Source: Chloroflexota bacterium (lineage in GTDB: Bacteria > Chloroflexota > Dehalococcoidia > SM23-28-2 > RBG-16-64-32). Taken from it: 8,981 nucleotides of DNA. Every line of letters starts with the position of its first letter. Within the stretch, counting starts at the first letter, position 1. Below, piece by piece: positions 1 to 5,402 of the stretch. The notes under the pieces were generated by a model. The model saw only the letters and a program-made list of their open reading frames with translations, did no database searches and was not told where the DNA came from. The stretch is from NCBI GenBank assembly GCA_022561095.1, contig JADFRV010000090.1:1-8981 (forward strand). The letters run 5' to 3'. Position numbers and translations under genes: made by a program.

Positions 1-486
1 GCTGCGGAGCATAAGGAAATTATGACCCGTCGCGCGGCTGCATTTGGGCTGGCCAGAATTCAGGACGATTGGGCGATCGAAGTGCTGGAAAAAATTAAGG
101 TTGACGACGAAGAGTGGATCGTACGCGGTGCGGCGGCCGAGGCCCTCGATCGAAGGCTCAATCCTCCCTGGAAGATCTATCCCCCACCGAATGAGCCGGC
201 TGAGCTTCCGTGGCTAATCGCATTTGCGGCCAAAGAGGGCCTGGGAGTAGCGTCGGGAAAAGCTGCCACCGAAATGCTCCGACGGGCCGTGAAAGATGGG
301 TCGGTCGATGAAAAGATCGCCGCGCTCGAAGTTCTCGGCTGGGGCGAAGGGGAAGAACTCACCCTCGAGCTCTATAAAGCGCTCGAGTCGGGTGAGGATC
401 ATCTGCGAGATGTCGCCTTTGAATCGCTCTGGCGCTTGTCCACGACGGGTGTCCGCCTGCCCGACCCTCTGAAATTCGGTTTTTAG
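1..486 (+). CDS. HEAT-repeat protein, C-terminal part (5' end outside window)
   Basis: The reading frame is open from base 1 (first codons read AAEHKEI before the first ATG at 22), so the gene very probably begins outside the window and only its last 161 residues are here. The protein is alpha-helical with paired amphipathic helices typical of HEAT/PBS-lyase-like repeats. One unit is around RRAAAFGLARI...DEEWIVRGAAAEAL, another around VDEKIAALEVLG...LRDVAFESLWRL near the end. Such repeats form a superhelical scaffold for protein contacts; no catalytic motif is visible and the partner is unknown. It ends two bases before the stop of the convergent DUF167 gene, with no obvious terminator between them. 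Base use matches the moderate-GC left block. Family is fairly sure, role unknown. Confidence 0.7.
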   Translation, partial: AAEHKEIMTRRAAAFGLARIQDDWAIEVLEKIKVDDEEWIVRGAAAEALDRRLNPPWKIYPPPNEPAELPWLIAFAAKEGLGVASGKAATEMLRRAVKDGSVDEKIAALEVLGWGEGEELTLELYKALESGEDHLRDVAFESLWRLSTTGVRLPDPLKFGF

Positions 487-488
487 AT

Positions 489-797
489 TCAGGCGTCCAG
501 GTAGCCCTGAATTCGGTTTTCAACTTCTTCGGCGGTCATAGCCTCAACCGCCACAATCTTATCCAGCCCCTTTTGGCCGGCCACAATTTCAATTCGATTC
601 TTGCGCACGCCAAGCATCTTGGATAGAAAAGCAACAAGCGCCCGATTGGCCTTCCCCCCTACCGGCGGCTCCTTAATTCGGATCCGAATCGTTCCGTCCT
701 CCAATATCCCACCGAGTTCGCTTTTTCGGGAGCGGGGAGTGACCCGTACGGTCAACGCCGCGCCATATTTTCCGTCGTGAAGTCTGAATCGTCGCAT
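489..797 (-). CDS. DUF167 / YggU family protein
   Basis: This 102-residue protein matches the DUF167 (YggU, UPF0235) family in length and pattern: an N-terminal strand ending in VRVTPRSRKSEL, then GTIRIRIKEPPVGGKANRALVAFLSKMLGV, then a strand with IEIVAGQKGLDKIV. The PPVGGKAN segment is the family hallmark. The biochemical function is not established. Its ATG shares a base with the yggT stop codon (TAATG arrangement) and I see no clear Shine-Dalgarno upstream, so translation is probably coupled to yggT. Proximity of yggT and yggU genes downstream of yggS is common in bacteria, which supports the call. It is the last gene of the minus-strand operon. Confidence 0.9.
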   Translation of the reverse strand: MRRFRLHDGKYGAALTVRVTPRSRKSELGGILEDGTIRIRIKEPPVGGKANRALVAFLSKMLGVRKNRIEIVAGQKGLDKIVAVEAMTAEEVENRIQGYLDA

Positions 798-1057
798 TAG
801 ATCGCCGAGACCAGTAGGCCCACAATTAATCTTTGAGCGATATTCAGCACGATAAGCAAGAGCAGAGGACTGAGATCGATCCCATTGATGGAGGGGATAA
901 GCCGTCGGATCGGAGCGAGCATAGGCTGCACGATCGAATCCAAGAAACTTCGAACTGGGTGGAAGGGATCAAGGACCCAGCTGACAATGACATCTGCGAG
1001 CACCACGATCCATAAAAATGTAAAAACAAAACCAACTATTTCAATAATCAGGCCCAT
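797..1057 (-). CDS. YggT family small integral membrane protein
   Basis: The 86-residue product has two hydrophobic segments, roughly residues 2-24 (IIEIVGFVFTFLWIVVLADVI) and 62-84 (LSPLLLLIVLNIAQRLIVGLL). Between them lies the family signature: a D-P-hydrophobic turn, then VQPMLAPIRRLIP and GIDLSPLLL. YggT proteins are inner-membrane proteins without a settled enzymatic role; links to osmotic stress and to division-gene clusters are reported. The reading frame stays open for 57 more codons upstream, but that extension has no family similarity. The ATG at 1057 has a strong GGGAGG seven bases upstream and starts directly at the first membrane segment, so I chose it. It lies between yggS and DUF167, as in many bacteria. 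Confidence 0.9.
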   Translation of the reverse strand: MGLIIEIVGFVFTFLWIVVLADVIVSWVLDPFHPVRSFLDSIVQPMLAPIRRLIPSINGIDLSPLLLLIVLNIAQRLIVGLLVSAI

Positions 1058-1064
1058 AGTGCCG

Positions 1065-1070
1065 CCTCCC
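1065..1070 (-). promoter_or_regulatory. Ribosome-binding site that fixes the yggT start
   Basis: GGGAGG on the minus strand lies seven bases before the ATG at 1057. It supports the short 86-residue form over the longer frame that opens near 1228. Confidence 0.7.
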
Positions 1071-1116
1071 GCAATTATCCCATAATTTCGAGCCGGCTCG
1101 CCCGGGGAAGGATTTC

Positions 1117-1845
1117 CTACCCAGTCGCCCGGGGACCAAAAATCGCTCGACCGATGCGCAGCAGAGTAGCCCCTTCCTCCACCGCAATTTCGTAATCTTC
1201 TGTCATTCCCATAGAAAGCTCCGACCAATCGCCCGGGATCACCCGGCGCAGATAGATCTGCAACGCGTGCAATTTCTTGAAAATCGGGCGCACGCGCTCT
1301 GCCTCGACGACCATGGGCGCCATGGTCATCAGCCCTCGAACTTCCAAGTTTGGCAGTTCGCGAATTCGGGCGAATTCCTCAGTCACCTCGGACCAGCTTG
1401 CCTGCTCGGTGAGTGGCCAGCCCCATTTTGAAACCTCTCCCGATACGTTGCACTCCAGGAGTATGGGCAGCCGAGTTCCCGCCTGCTCGGCCGCCCGGTT
1501 CAGCCGTTCCGCGATCTTAAAACGATCCACGGAGTGCACTGCGTCAAAGACCTGCACCACGGTCCGTGCCTTGCGGCTTTGTATATGGCCGACCATGTGC
1601 CAGCTTAGATCTTCAAGATCGTCTGTGGCCGCCCGCTTGGGGAGGGCTTCGTCGATCCGATTTTCACCGATCAGCTTAAGTCCGGCTTCGTGGGCGGCTC
1701 GCACGAACTCCGCCGGATGGGACTTTGTGATCCCTACAATCCGAATAACATCCGCCTCTCGGCCCGCTCGATCCGCCGCGGCCGCGATTCGTTCCCGGAC
1801 CTCGGCCAGTCGCGCTTGTATGTGAACTTCAGTTACGGATGGCAA
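1117..1845 (-). CDS. yggS: YggS family pyridoxal-phosphate homeostasis protein
   Basis: YggS/PLPHP proteins (alanine racemase N-terminal fold, no racemase activity) bind PLP and maintain vitamin B6 and amino-acid balance in the cytosol. The product shows all hallmarks: the PLP lysine in VGITKSHP (K41), GENRIDE (60-66), WHMVGHIQSRKA (82-93), SVDR near 105, RGLMTMAP (170-177), LSMGMTEDYEIA (210-221) and LRIGRAIFGPR (229-239). The length of 242 residues is slightly longer than usual. The frame allows an earlier TTG at 1857. I prefer TTG at 1845 because GGAG stands six bases upstream. With that start the gene overlaps the end of the pgeF fragment by 17 bases, implying coupled translation. A 59-base gap separates it from yggT. 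Confidence 0.93.
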   Translation of the reverse strand: MPSVTEVHIQARLAEVRERIAAAADRAGREADVIRIVGITKSHPAEFVRAAHEAGLKLIGENRIDEALPKRAATDDLEDLSWHMVGHIQSRKARTVVQVFDAVHSVDRFKIAERLNRAAEQAGTRLPILLECNVSGEVSKWGWPLTEQASWSEVTEEFARIRELPNLEVRGLMTMAPMVVEAERVRPIFKKLHALQIYLRRVIPGDWSELSMGMTEDYEIAVEEGATLLRIGRAIFGPRATG

Positions 1846-2197
1846 GGTGCGCTCCAAAGCGTCCTGTATTGCCTTTCTCTCCCCGGTGCGAGTACCAATC
1901 TTGCAGGTTACATGCCGTACAGATCTTGCTTACTTCGATCGAGCGTACGCCCGCTGAGCGCAGCTGGGCCTCGTTCGCGCTCCATAAATCGAGATGTACG
2001 GCACCGTCGATCGAGTGGAGGTGATCGATTGCTTGATCGCCGAGCGCGGCCTTAAACTCCGTCACTACGTCTTCGCCGACTGGATAATGGTCGGGTCCGA
2101 TAGAGGGCCCAATCCCTGCTACCAGATCCTCCGGCCTGCATCCATACTCTTTTTGCAAGCTGCGCACCAGCTCGGCCGCCACGACGCGCCCGGACCC
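1829..2197 (-). CDS. PgeF/YfiH (laccase-domain) C-terminal fragment, N-terminus lost at junction
   Basis: The last about 122 residues match the multicopper-oxidase-like YfiH/PgeF/LACC1 family: RPEDLVAGIGPSIGPDHYPVG, VHLDLWSANEAQLRSAGV, KICTAC, then WYSHRGEKGNTGRFGAHL at the C-terminus. In E. coli PgeF edits peptidoglycan precursors; relatives act on purine nucleosides. The metal-site motifs of the family (D-C before, and HAGWRG) lie in the N-terminal half. Where HAGWRG should appear (about 2195-2212) the frame encodes unrelated AQPGEDG. The frame stays open to 2371, but that stretch is antisense to the ArsA-like gene. About half of a normal 240-280 residue protein is therefore missing and this fragment cannot be active. 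It heads the operon with yggS, the common bacterial order. The left boundary is firm, the right approximate. Confidence 0.85.
   Translation of the reverse strand, partial: GSGRVVAAELVRSLQKEYGCRPEDLVAGIGPSIGPDHYPVGEDVVTEFKAALGDQAIDHLHSIDGAVHLDLWSANEAQLRSAGVRSIEVSKICTACNLQDWYSHRGEKGNTGRFGAHLAIRN
1852..1855 (-). promoter_or_regulatory. Ribosome-binding site deciding the yggS TTG start
   Basis: GGAG on the minus strand is six bases upstream of TTG at 1845, inside the end of the preceding gene. The competing TTG at 1857 has only AGGA four to five bases upstream, so 1845 is the better start, though not certain. Confidence 0.45.
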
Positions 2198-2205
2198 GTC
2201 CTCAC
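2165..2205. other. Sequence junction: two head-to-head genes both lose their N-termini
   Basis: Minus-strand PgeF similarity stops near 2195 when read leftward to rightward along the window, and plus-strand ArsA similarity begins near 2198. Neither gene has its start or its N-terminal catalytic motif. GC count is 33/60 in 2101-2160 and 46/60 in 2161-2220, and the difference persists on both sides (31/60 in 541-600, 45/60 in 2401-2460). No inverted repeat, direct repeat or integrase-type site is obvious here. An assembly chimera or a genuine rearrangement would both look like this. Confidence 0.75.
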
Positions 2206-3121
2206 CTGGCTGCGCGACCTGTTCGTCTGGCGCAACATGGACGAGACCCTGGCCGATGACATGGCCGCCTTCCCCGGCTTCGCCGACCTGGCCCGGCTTC
2301 TCACCCTTGGGGAGCATATCGAAAGCGGCGACTTCGACGCTGTCGTCGTCGACTGTCCGGCAGTTCGGCATACTCTTGACCTCCTGGCGGCGCTGGACGC
2401 CGCCGCCCGCGTCCTCGAGCGGATGTTCCCGGAGCGCCAGCCCACGGTGCTGGAGCCCTTCCTGAAGGCTCTCAGCGGCTACGCTGCCAGCGGCGAGGAC
2501 GTCTACGAGGCCGGCCGCGACCTCCTCCTTCGCCTCTCCCGCCTCCGCCAGACCCTCGCTGACCCCGAGACGGCGTCCGTGCGGCTGGTCCTTGCTGCGG
2601 ACAGCGCCTCTCTAACGGAGGCGCAGCAGGCCGTCACCGCCCTCAGCCTGTTCGCCTATCCGCTGGACGCCGCGTTCTGCAACCGGCTGCTGCCGGAAGA
2701 CGCTGGGCCCTGGGCTAATCCCCGGCGCGATGATCAGCAAACGAATCTGAAATACGTTCGCGAGTCGCTGGAGCCTCTGCCCGTCCTTCCGGTCCCCTTG
2801 CAGCCGCGTGACGTGGAGGGCCTCCAGGGGCTTGTCGCGCTGGCCGGGCTGGCGTATGGCGAGGCGGACCCTGCCGCCGTCCTCCACGTGAGGCCGGCGC
2901 AGGCGTTCTCTCGCCGCGACGGTGACTACGTCTTGAGCCTCGCGCTTCCCTTCGTCGAACGCGAGGAGCTGGCTATCGAGCGCCTCGATGACGCGCTTAT
3001 CGTCTATGTGGGCGAGCGCAGCCGTACGTTTGACTTACCGGTTGAGGTTCGGGGCCTGAACGGCGTCTCGTCCGCCTTCGATGGCGATACCCTGCGGGTA
3101 ACCTTCAGCCACCAGCACTGA
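2198..3121 (+). CDS. ArsA/GET3-family ATPase fragment with C-terminal HSP20-like domain; P-loop missing
   Basis: About 307 residues match the middle and end of ArsA-type anion-transporting/tail-anchored-protein ATPases. Counting from 2198: a helix with LRDLF...MDETLADDMAAFPGFADLARLL (6-35), a Walker B-like strand FDAVVVDCPAVRHTLDLL (46-63), VRLVLAADSASLTEAQQAVTAL (128-149), LFAYPLDAAFCNRLLPED with the base-contacting N-R pair (151-168), and a beta-rich tail (about 236-307; YVLSLALPF, DDALIVYVGERSRTFDLP, DTLRVTF) like the ArsA HSP20 domain. The N-terminal GKGGVGKT loop and switch I are absent, cut off at the junction. The usual DTAPTGHT signature is degenerate (DCPAVRHT). The frame is open back to 1994, but that part is antisense to pgeF. 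The next gene starts 25 bases downstream with its own ribosome-binding site, so the two are probably co-transcribed. Confidence 0.82.
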   Translation, partial: VLTWLRDLFVWRNMDETLADDMAAFPGFADLARLLTLGEHIESGDFDAVVVDCPAVRHTLDLLAALDAAARVLERMFPERQPTVLEPFLKALSGYAASGEDVYEAGRDLLLRLSRLRQTLADPETASVRLVLAADSASLTEAQQAVTALSLFAYPLDAAFCNRLLPEDAGPWANPRRDDQQTNLKYVRESLEPLPVLPVPLQPRDVEGLQGLVALAGLAYGEADPAAVLHVRPAQAFSRRDGDYVLSLALPFVEREELAIERLDDALIVYVGERSRTFDLPVEVRGLNGVSSAFDGDTLRVTFSHQH

Positions 3122-3134
3122 GCGGGCCACCGGA

Positions 3135-3140
3135 AAGGAA
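3135..3140 (+). promoter_or_regulatory. Ribosome-binding site deciding a TTG start
   Basis: AAGGAA sits six bases before TTG at 3147, right after the ArsA-like stop codon. No in-frame ATG occurs nearby, so this site supports the TTG start. Confidence 0.6.
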
Positions 3141-3146
3141 GAAGCG

Positions 3147-4157
3147 TTGATCGGCAAGGCCGATGAATATCTCGTTCACCAGACGGAGCTGCCGCTGGCC
3201 CAGGTTGTGTCGGACCATCCGGAGTGGCAGGACCGCTTCTACTTCAACATCCACGACCAGGAAGGCAAGTTCGCGGCTATAACCGGCCTGGGCGTCTTCC
3301 CCAATCGCGAGGCGTTCGGCCCGCAGGGGATGGTGCAGGCCTACCTGTTCGTCGTCCACAACGGGCAGCATTACGCTTACCTCAACGTCCGCTCCATCGA
3401 AGCGAACCGAGAGGAGATGCAGGCCGGCAGCCTCTCCTACTCCATCGAGGAGCCCCTCAAGGCCTGGCGTCTGGAGATCGCTGACGAGGCGAACGGTATT
3501 AGCGGCTCGCTGGTGTTCCGCGCCCGCTGTCCCCTCTACGCCTTCAGCCCCATCCGCTGGCAGGACGGCGATAAGCTGGTCGCTAACCAGTTGCACTACA
3601 CGCAGGCCGGACTCTACGAAGGCTCGTTCACCGTGGACGGCGAGACGTTCACCGGCCTTCTGGGCATGCGCGACCGCTCCTGGGGCGTACGCGATATGGC
3701 GAACGTGCCGGTCTGGTACTGGATCTCCGCCCAGTTCTCGAACTTCTGCGTCTCCGCTTGGCTGTGGGAGACTCCCGAGGGTGAAGTGATCCACTGCGAC
3801 GGCGGCATCATACCGGAGGAGGGGGAGGTGCGGTCGGTGACCGGCATCGAGCACGAGCTGGAGCTGTGGCCGGGCAGCAAGCGGCCCAAAGCGAGCCGGT
3901 TTACCCTCACGACGGCGGACGGGGAGCGGCTGTCGCTGGAGGCGGACGAGATCGGTACGATCTTCCTGGCCCGCGCTCCCAACGCTTGGTCCGACGCCGA
4001 CGCCGAGGCCCTGGCCGCAGCCGACGCCAACGCCTTCGGCTTCGACCAGCACTGCCGGTTTCAGATGAACGGCGAGACCGGCTACGGCATCGTGGAGTTC
4101 ATCGTGACCGGGGGCAGCAAGCGCTACGGCATTCCCCGCGCGGAGATCGGCGGGTAG
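3147..4157 (+). CDS. DUF7064/DUF7065-like (AttH/CrtC lipocalin-type) protein
   Basis: This 336-residue, beta-rich protein without signal peptide or membrane segment resembles the double-lipocalin-like proteins related to AttH and CrtC (hydroxyneurosporene synthase), now placed in DUF7064/DUF7065. Visible landmarks are WQDRFYFNIHD (27-37), ITGLGVFPN (45-53), EEPLKAWRLE (101-110), the strongest family marker GMRDRSWGVRD (173-183), and GYGIVEF (312-318). Members bind or modify hydrophobic substrates such as carotenoids or lipids in some branches; the substrate here cannot be read from sequence. It starts with TTG preceded by AAGGAA. It follows the ArsA-like gene by 25 bases and ends four bases from the convergent regulator's stop. 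Fold assignment is from recalled motifs, so function is open. Confidence 0.7.
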   Translation: MIGKADEYLVHQTELPLAQVVSDHPEWQDRFYFNIHDQEGKFAAITGLGVFPNREAFGPQGMVQAYLFVVHNGQHYAYLNVRSIEANREEMQAGSLSYSIEEPLKAWRLEIADEANGISGSLVFRARCPLYAFSPIRWQDGDKLVANQLHYTQAGLYEGSFTVDGETFTGLLGMRDRSWGVRDMANVPVWYWISAQFSNFCVSAWLWETPEGEVIHCDGGIIPEEGEVRSVTGIEHELELWPGSKRPKASRFTLTTADGERLSLEADEIGTIFLARAPNAWSDADAEALAAADANAFGFDQHCRFQMNGETGYGIVEFIVTGGSKRYGIPRAEIGG

Positions 4158-4161
4158 GCGT

Positions 4162-4470
4162 TTAGGCGGGGGTGGCTGCCCGGCGTTCCTCCAGGATGCG
4201 TCGGAGGGCAGTGATCATCTGAGCGATGTTCAGTTCGCCGTATACGGGATAGTCGAATAGATGCCCCTCGTCGATCGTGTAGATGTTGCGGCGGCCCACA
4301 CGCTTCTTCTCGATGAAGCCGCCCTCCTCTAGGTCGCGCACTATCTGATACACGGCCCGCTCGGTGAGGTTCGTGCCGAGCGCGATCTCGCGCAGGGTAG
4401 CGCGAGGGTTCTGGAAGAGATGGGTCAGCACCAATCCGTAGTTGCTCAGGAAGTTCCACTTCTTAGGCAT
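4162..4470 (-). CDS. Winged helix-turn-helix transcriptional regulator (MarR/ArsR-like)
   Basis: The 102-residue protein is a single winged-helix domain. After an N-terminal helix (LSNYGLVLTHLFQNP, 8-22) come helix 2 and recognition helix 3 (TLREIALGTNLTERAVYQIVRDLEEGGFI, 25-53), the wing (KKRVGRRNIYTID, 55-67) and a C-terminal helix (NIAQMITALRRILEERR, 81-97) suited to dimerisation. The LTERAVYQIVRDLEE motif and GRRNIY wing are typical of small one-domain DNA-binding repressors or sensors. No metal or ligand site is evident. ATG at 4470 has GGGGGTG five bases upstream. It is convergent with the lipocalin-type gene and divergent from the ECF sigma factor across a palindrome-rich region, so it may control itself, the sigma gene, or both. 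Confidence 0.85.
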   Translation of the reverse strand: MPKKWNFLSNYGLVLTHLFQNPRATLREIALGTNLTERAVYQIVRDLEEGGFIEKKRVGRRNIYTIDEGHLFDYPVYGELNIAQMITALRRILEERRAATPA

Positions 4471-4496
4471 TCATTCACCCCCGCTGCTCGCGTGGG

Positions 4497-4517
4497 GGCG
4501 GCCGCCGTCTCCGGCGG
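4497..4517. repeat. Overlapping GC-rich palindromes upstream of the regulator
   Basis: GGCGGCCGCC (4497-4506) is a perfect ten-base palindrome. It overlaps a hairpin-forming inverted repeat, CCGCCG (4502-4507), TCTC loop, CGGCGG (4512-4517). They lie 27-47 bases upstream of the regulator's ATG, so they fall in its 5' leader or promoter and could be an operator or a leader hairpin. In GC-rich DNA such runs also arise by chance. Confidence 0.4.
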
Positions 4518-4560
4518 AGTGCCCCTCGCCGACAGTTCCGCTCAGATTTCCCCGGATTAT

Positions 4561-4580
4561 TGTCATGAAGTGTCTTGACA
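4561..4580. repeat. Inverted repeat TGTCATGA / TCTTGACA overlapping a -35 box
   Basis: TGTCATGA (4561-4568), four-base AGTG spacer, TCTTGACA (4573-4580): the arms pair at seven of eight positions, with TGTCA/TGACA perfect at the outside. The right arm contains the TTGACA -35 box, and the left edge touches a minus-strand AATAAT, so a protein bound here could influence transcription both ways. A further half-site TGTCAAGA, the exact reverse complement of the right arm, lies at 4669-4676. This is a plausible operator for the winged-helix regulator, by inference. Confidence 0.45.
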
Positions 4581-4604
4581 CCCCCATCCGGCTCACCGTA
4601 TCCT
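4575..4604 (+). promoter_or_regulatory. Candidate sigma-70-type promoter (TTGACA, 18, TATCCT)
   Basis: A perfect TTGACA -35 box (4575-4580) stands 18 bases from TATCCT (4599-4604), four of six matches to TATAAT. It points toward the ECF sigma gene and would give a leader of roughly 180 bases. The -35 box lies inside an inverted repeat. Confidence 0.4.
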
Positions 4605-4682
4605 GATCTTGCCAATGCAGAATCCAACTTCCGTATTGATTCGCTAAAGTGCGATATTAAGATGCTGATGTCAAGAACCTGG

Positions 4683-4697
4683 AAACTACCTTAGTTT
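4683..4697. repeat. Perfect inverted repeat AAACTA-CCT-TAGTTT
   Basis: Six-base arms AAACTA (4683-4688) and TAGTTT (4692-4697) with a three-base spacer are fully complementary. It sits just upstream of the second candidate promoter of the sigma gene, a common operator position. Confidence 0.35.
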
Positions 4698-4717
4698 ATA
4701 CGGATACGAAATTCAAG

Positions 4718-4736
4718 TGATATTATGCACATAATA
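4718..4736 (+). promoter_or_regulatory. Palindrome TATTATG-CA-CATAATA overlapping an extended -10
   Basis: TATTATG (4721-4727) and CATAATA (4730-4736) are perfect seven-base arms around a CA centre. The left arm with TGA in front reads TGATATTAT, an extended -10-like element, about 69 bases from the sigma ATG. No good -35 box is present, as extended -10 promoters allow. Overlap of a strong palindrome with a start site suggests a repressor operator or self-regulation. Confidence 0.4.
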
Positions 4737-4794
4737 AGGGCTAAAGTCTAGCACCCGCTTAGCAACCGTTCAGTTTTTCGGAGACGCACCCCGA

Positions 4795-5367
4795 ATGCCA
4801 ACACTACCTAAGCTCTTCCGCTCCTCAGCCGCGGACAGCGTCAATGAGGCGGCCCGCCGCCTCGACCAGTTCGCCGAGAAGTACCAGCAGTTCTTCCCCC
4901 GCGTCTTCGCCTACGTCTACGGCCGCGTGCACAACGTTCATCAGGCGGAGGACCTCTGTTCAGAGGTGTTCGAGCGGGCCTTCGTCAAGATGGGCTCCCT
5001 GCGCAACGATGAGGCGTTCTCCACCTGGCTGTTCACTATCGCCCGCAACCTGGTCACCAGCCAGGCCCGCAAGCGTGGCCGCGAAACCATCGTTGACCCC
5101 GATGTCATGAAGTCCGTAGTCGCCTCCAACGTTTCAGTCGAGAACGAGGTGCTGGTCCGCGAGGAGGTGGCGGCGGTGATCGAATGCCTGAAGACGTTTC
5201 CCCAGCGCGAGCAGGATATCGTTTCACTGAAGTTCGACGCCGAGCTATCTAACAGCCAGATCGCAGGGATAATGAACCTTAGCGAGCCCAACGTCCGCGT
5301 CATCCTCTTCCGCACTTTGCGCAAGCTGCGGGAGATGATGAAGTCCAGCGGCGGCTCCGGCCTATAG
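4795..5367 (+). CDS. ECF-type RNA polymerase sigma factor (sigma-70 family)
   Basis: The 190-residue product has the two-domain layout of extracytoplasmic-function sigma factors. Region 2 spans about 33-95 (FPRVFAYVYGRV, AEDLCSEVFERAF, FSTWLFTIARNLVTSQARKR); the D-L-x-S-E-V-F and W-L-x-x-I-A-R-N motifs mediate core polymerase binding and -10 recognition. Region 4 spans about 125-183 (TFPQREQDIVSLKF, then the HTH LSNSQIAGIMNLSEPNVRVILFRTLRKLRE) for -35 contact. There is no anti-sigma factor next to it: downstream is the convergent CoA-transferase after 35 bases, upstream a divergent winged-helix regulator. Control may therefore be transcriptional, through the palindromes ahead of it, rather than by a membrane anti-sigma partner. 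ATG at 4795 has GGAGA ten bases upstream. No C-terminal SnoaL-like extension is present. Confidence 0.92.
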   Translation: MPTLPKLFRSSAADSVNEAARRLDQFAEKYQQFFPRVFAYVYGRVHNVHQAEDLCSEVFERAFVKMGSLRNDEAFSTWLFTIARNLVTSQARKRGRETIVDPDVMKSVVASNVSVENEVLVREEVAAVIECLKTFPQREQDIVSLKFDAELSNSQIAGIMNLSEPNVRVILFRTLRKLREMMKSSGGSGL

Positions 5368-5402
5368 CAGGCGCTGCCCCGACCCAGGATTGTTCGCCCC
5401 GC

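Larger units (their letters stand above)
4471..4794. promoter_or_regulatory. Divergent control region between regulator and ECF sigma factor (324 bases)
   Basis: No gene, tRNA or conserved RNA is visible here. The first about 85 bases are GC-rich with nested palindromes in front of the regulator. From about 4555 the sequence becomes clearly AT-rich compared with everything else in the right block. It holds several inverted repeats and two promoter-like sites listed separately. A weak minus-strand AATAAT (4556-4561) could be the regulator's -10 box, but no matching -35 box is evident. The sigma gene's ribosome-binding site is GGAGA at 4780-4784, ten bases before its ATG. Confidence 0.6.

Noticed and set aside
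1058..1228. Longer yggT reading frame with 57 extra N-terminal residues
   Set aside because: The extension is Gly/Arg/Ser-rich, overlaps the end of yggS, and has no family similarity, while GGGAGG marks the shorter start.
1994..2197. Upstream extension of the ArsA-like frame back to an ATG at 1994
   Set aside because: This stretch is antisense to conserved PgeF residues and encodes nothing like the ArsA N-terminus; no P-loop is present.
2198..2371. Upstream extension of the PgeF frame to 2371
   Set aside because: The translation here is antisense to conserved ArsA residues and lacks the HAGWRG and D-C motifs, so it is chance read-through past the junction.
3105..4052. Long minus-strand frame (315 codons) opposite the lipocalin-type gene
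   Set aside because: It is rich in Val, Gly, Leu and Arg with no family motif, has no ribosome-binding site, and lies opposite a gene with clear conserved motifs. It is a shadow caused by GC-rich codons.
5368..5402. Shared terminator between the convergent sigma and caiB genes
   Set aside because: No stable hairpin with T-tract is visible in the 35 bases on either strand.
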